Assembly: GCA_902461475.1 (NCBI GenBank)
Contig: CABPXX010000105.1
Location: 1 to 5,731, forward strand
Source of the DNA: an uncultured Eubacteriales bacterium
Lineage (GTDB): Bacteria; Bacillota; Clostridia; Oscillospirales; Oscillospiraceae
Direction: 5' to 3'
DNA length: 5,731 bases
The notes beneath the pieces were generated by a model. The model was not told the origin of the DNA. It saw only the letters and a program-made list of their open reading frames with translations, and did not search any database. How positions within the stretch are numbered: position 1 is the first letter of the stretch; each line of letters begins with the position of its first letter. Of this stretch, positions 5,646-5,731 are shown in pieces. Both the position numbers and the translations under genes were made by a program.

Positions 5646-5731
5646 ATGAACATTACCGAATTTGCAGCGTTGGCAGGAGTTTCCAAAACAGCGGTCAGCC
5701 GATACTTTAACAATGGTTACCTCAGCGCCGA
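5646..5731 (+). CDS. LacI-family transcriptional regulator (N-terminal fragment)
   Basis: The first 28 residues, MNITEFAALAGVSKTAVSRY then FNNGYLSA, match the LacI/GalR DNA-binding headpiece: helix 1 (ITEFAALAG), turn, recognition helix (KTAVSRYF) and the NNG(Y) segment before the hinge helix. The gene runs off the window, so the sugar-binding domain and effector are unknown. AAAGGGG (5632-5638) is spaced correctly for the ATG at 5646; the in-frame ATG at 5640 is too close to it. Such regulators usually repress carbohydrate uptake and utilisation genes, here probably beyond the right edge. Nothing suggests a link to the neighbouring smpB. Confidence 0.9.
   Translation, partial: MNITEFAALAGVSKTAVSRYFNNGYLSA

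Noticed and set aside
1..5731. CRISPR array, tRNA or rRNA genes
   Set aside because: No regularly spaced direct repeats were seen, and the only tRNA-like fold is that of the tmRNA.

Overview
The window looks like chromosomal DNA from a Gram-positive anaerobe of the Firmicutes, probably a GC-rich gut clostridium of the Oscillospiraceae type. That placement is inference. It rests on an LPXTG-like cell-wall sorting signal, strong AGGAGG-type ribosome binding sites, a DUF2229/HgdB-like acyl-CoA dehydratase activase (common in anaerobic clostridia), GC-rich host genes and a one-piece tmRNA.

Layout, left to right. Positions 1-128 hold the C-terminal end of a sortase-anchored surface protein on the + strand. 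A perfect 17-bp stem with A- and T-tracts (143-180) separates it from the convergent minus-strand gene and can terminate both. Positions 198 to about 2478 hold the remains of a large minus-strand activase-related gene. Its N-terminal ATPase half is absent, and its last quarter is put out of frame by one base at a 7-C run. Its upstream end abuts a complete IS3-family insertion sequence (about 2479-3746) with orfA, orfB, imperfect terminal repeats and an intact DD(35)E triad. Beyond the IS the activase gene does not resume; instead there is the terminator and 3' end of ssrA (tmRNA, minus strand, 3842-4187). Going upstream on that strand come a cyclophilin-type peptidyl-prolyl isomerase (4229-4750) and smpB (4968-5429). 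A divergent LacI-family regulator begins at 5646 under a good sigma-A-type promoter and runs off the end.

Functionally, smpB and ssrA form the trans-translation ribosome-rescue pair: SmpB protein binds tmRNA, which tags stalled proteins with a peptide ending in LAAA. The isomerase, a folding catalyst, sits between them in the same direction. Only 41 bases, mostly a hairpin, separate the isomerase stop codon from the tmRNA 5' end, so ssrA may be made at least partly by readthrough and processing.

The most notable region is the junction activase fragment / IS3 / ssrA. No target-site duplication is visible and half a gene is missing, which suggests an IS-mediated deletion, recombination between IS copies, or a misassembly. 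The IS has features of its own: a long hairpin that buries the orfA ribosome binding site, and a perfect 30-bp palindrome over the codons leading into the second catalytic aspartate. I did not find convincing evidence for a wholly new multi-gene system.
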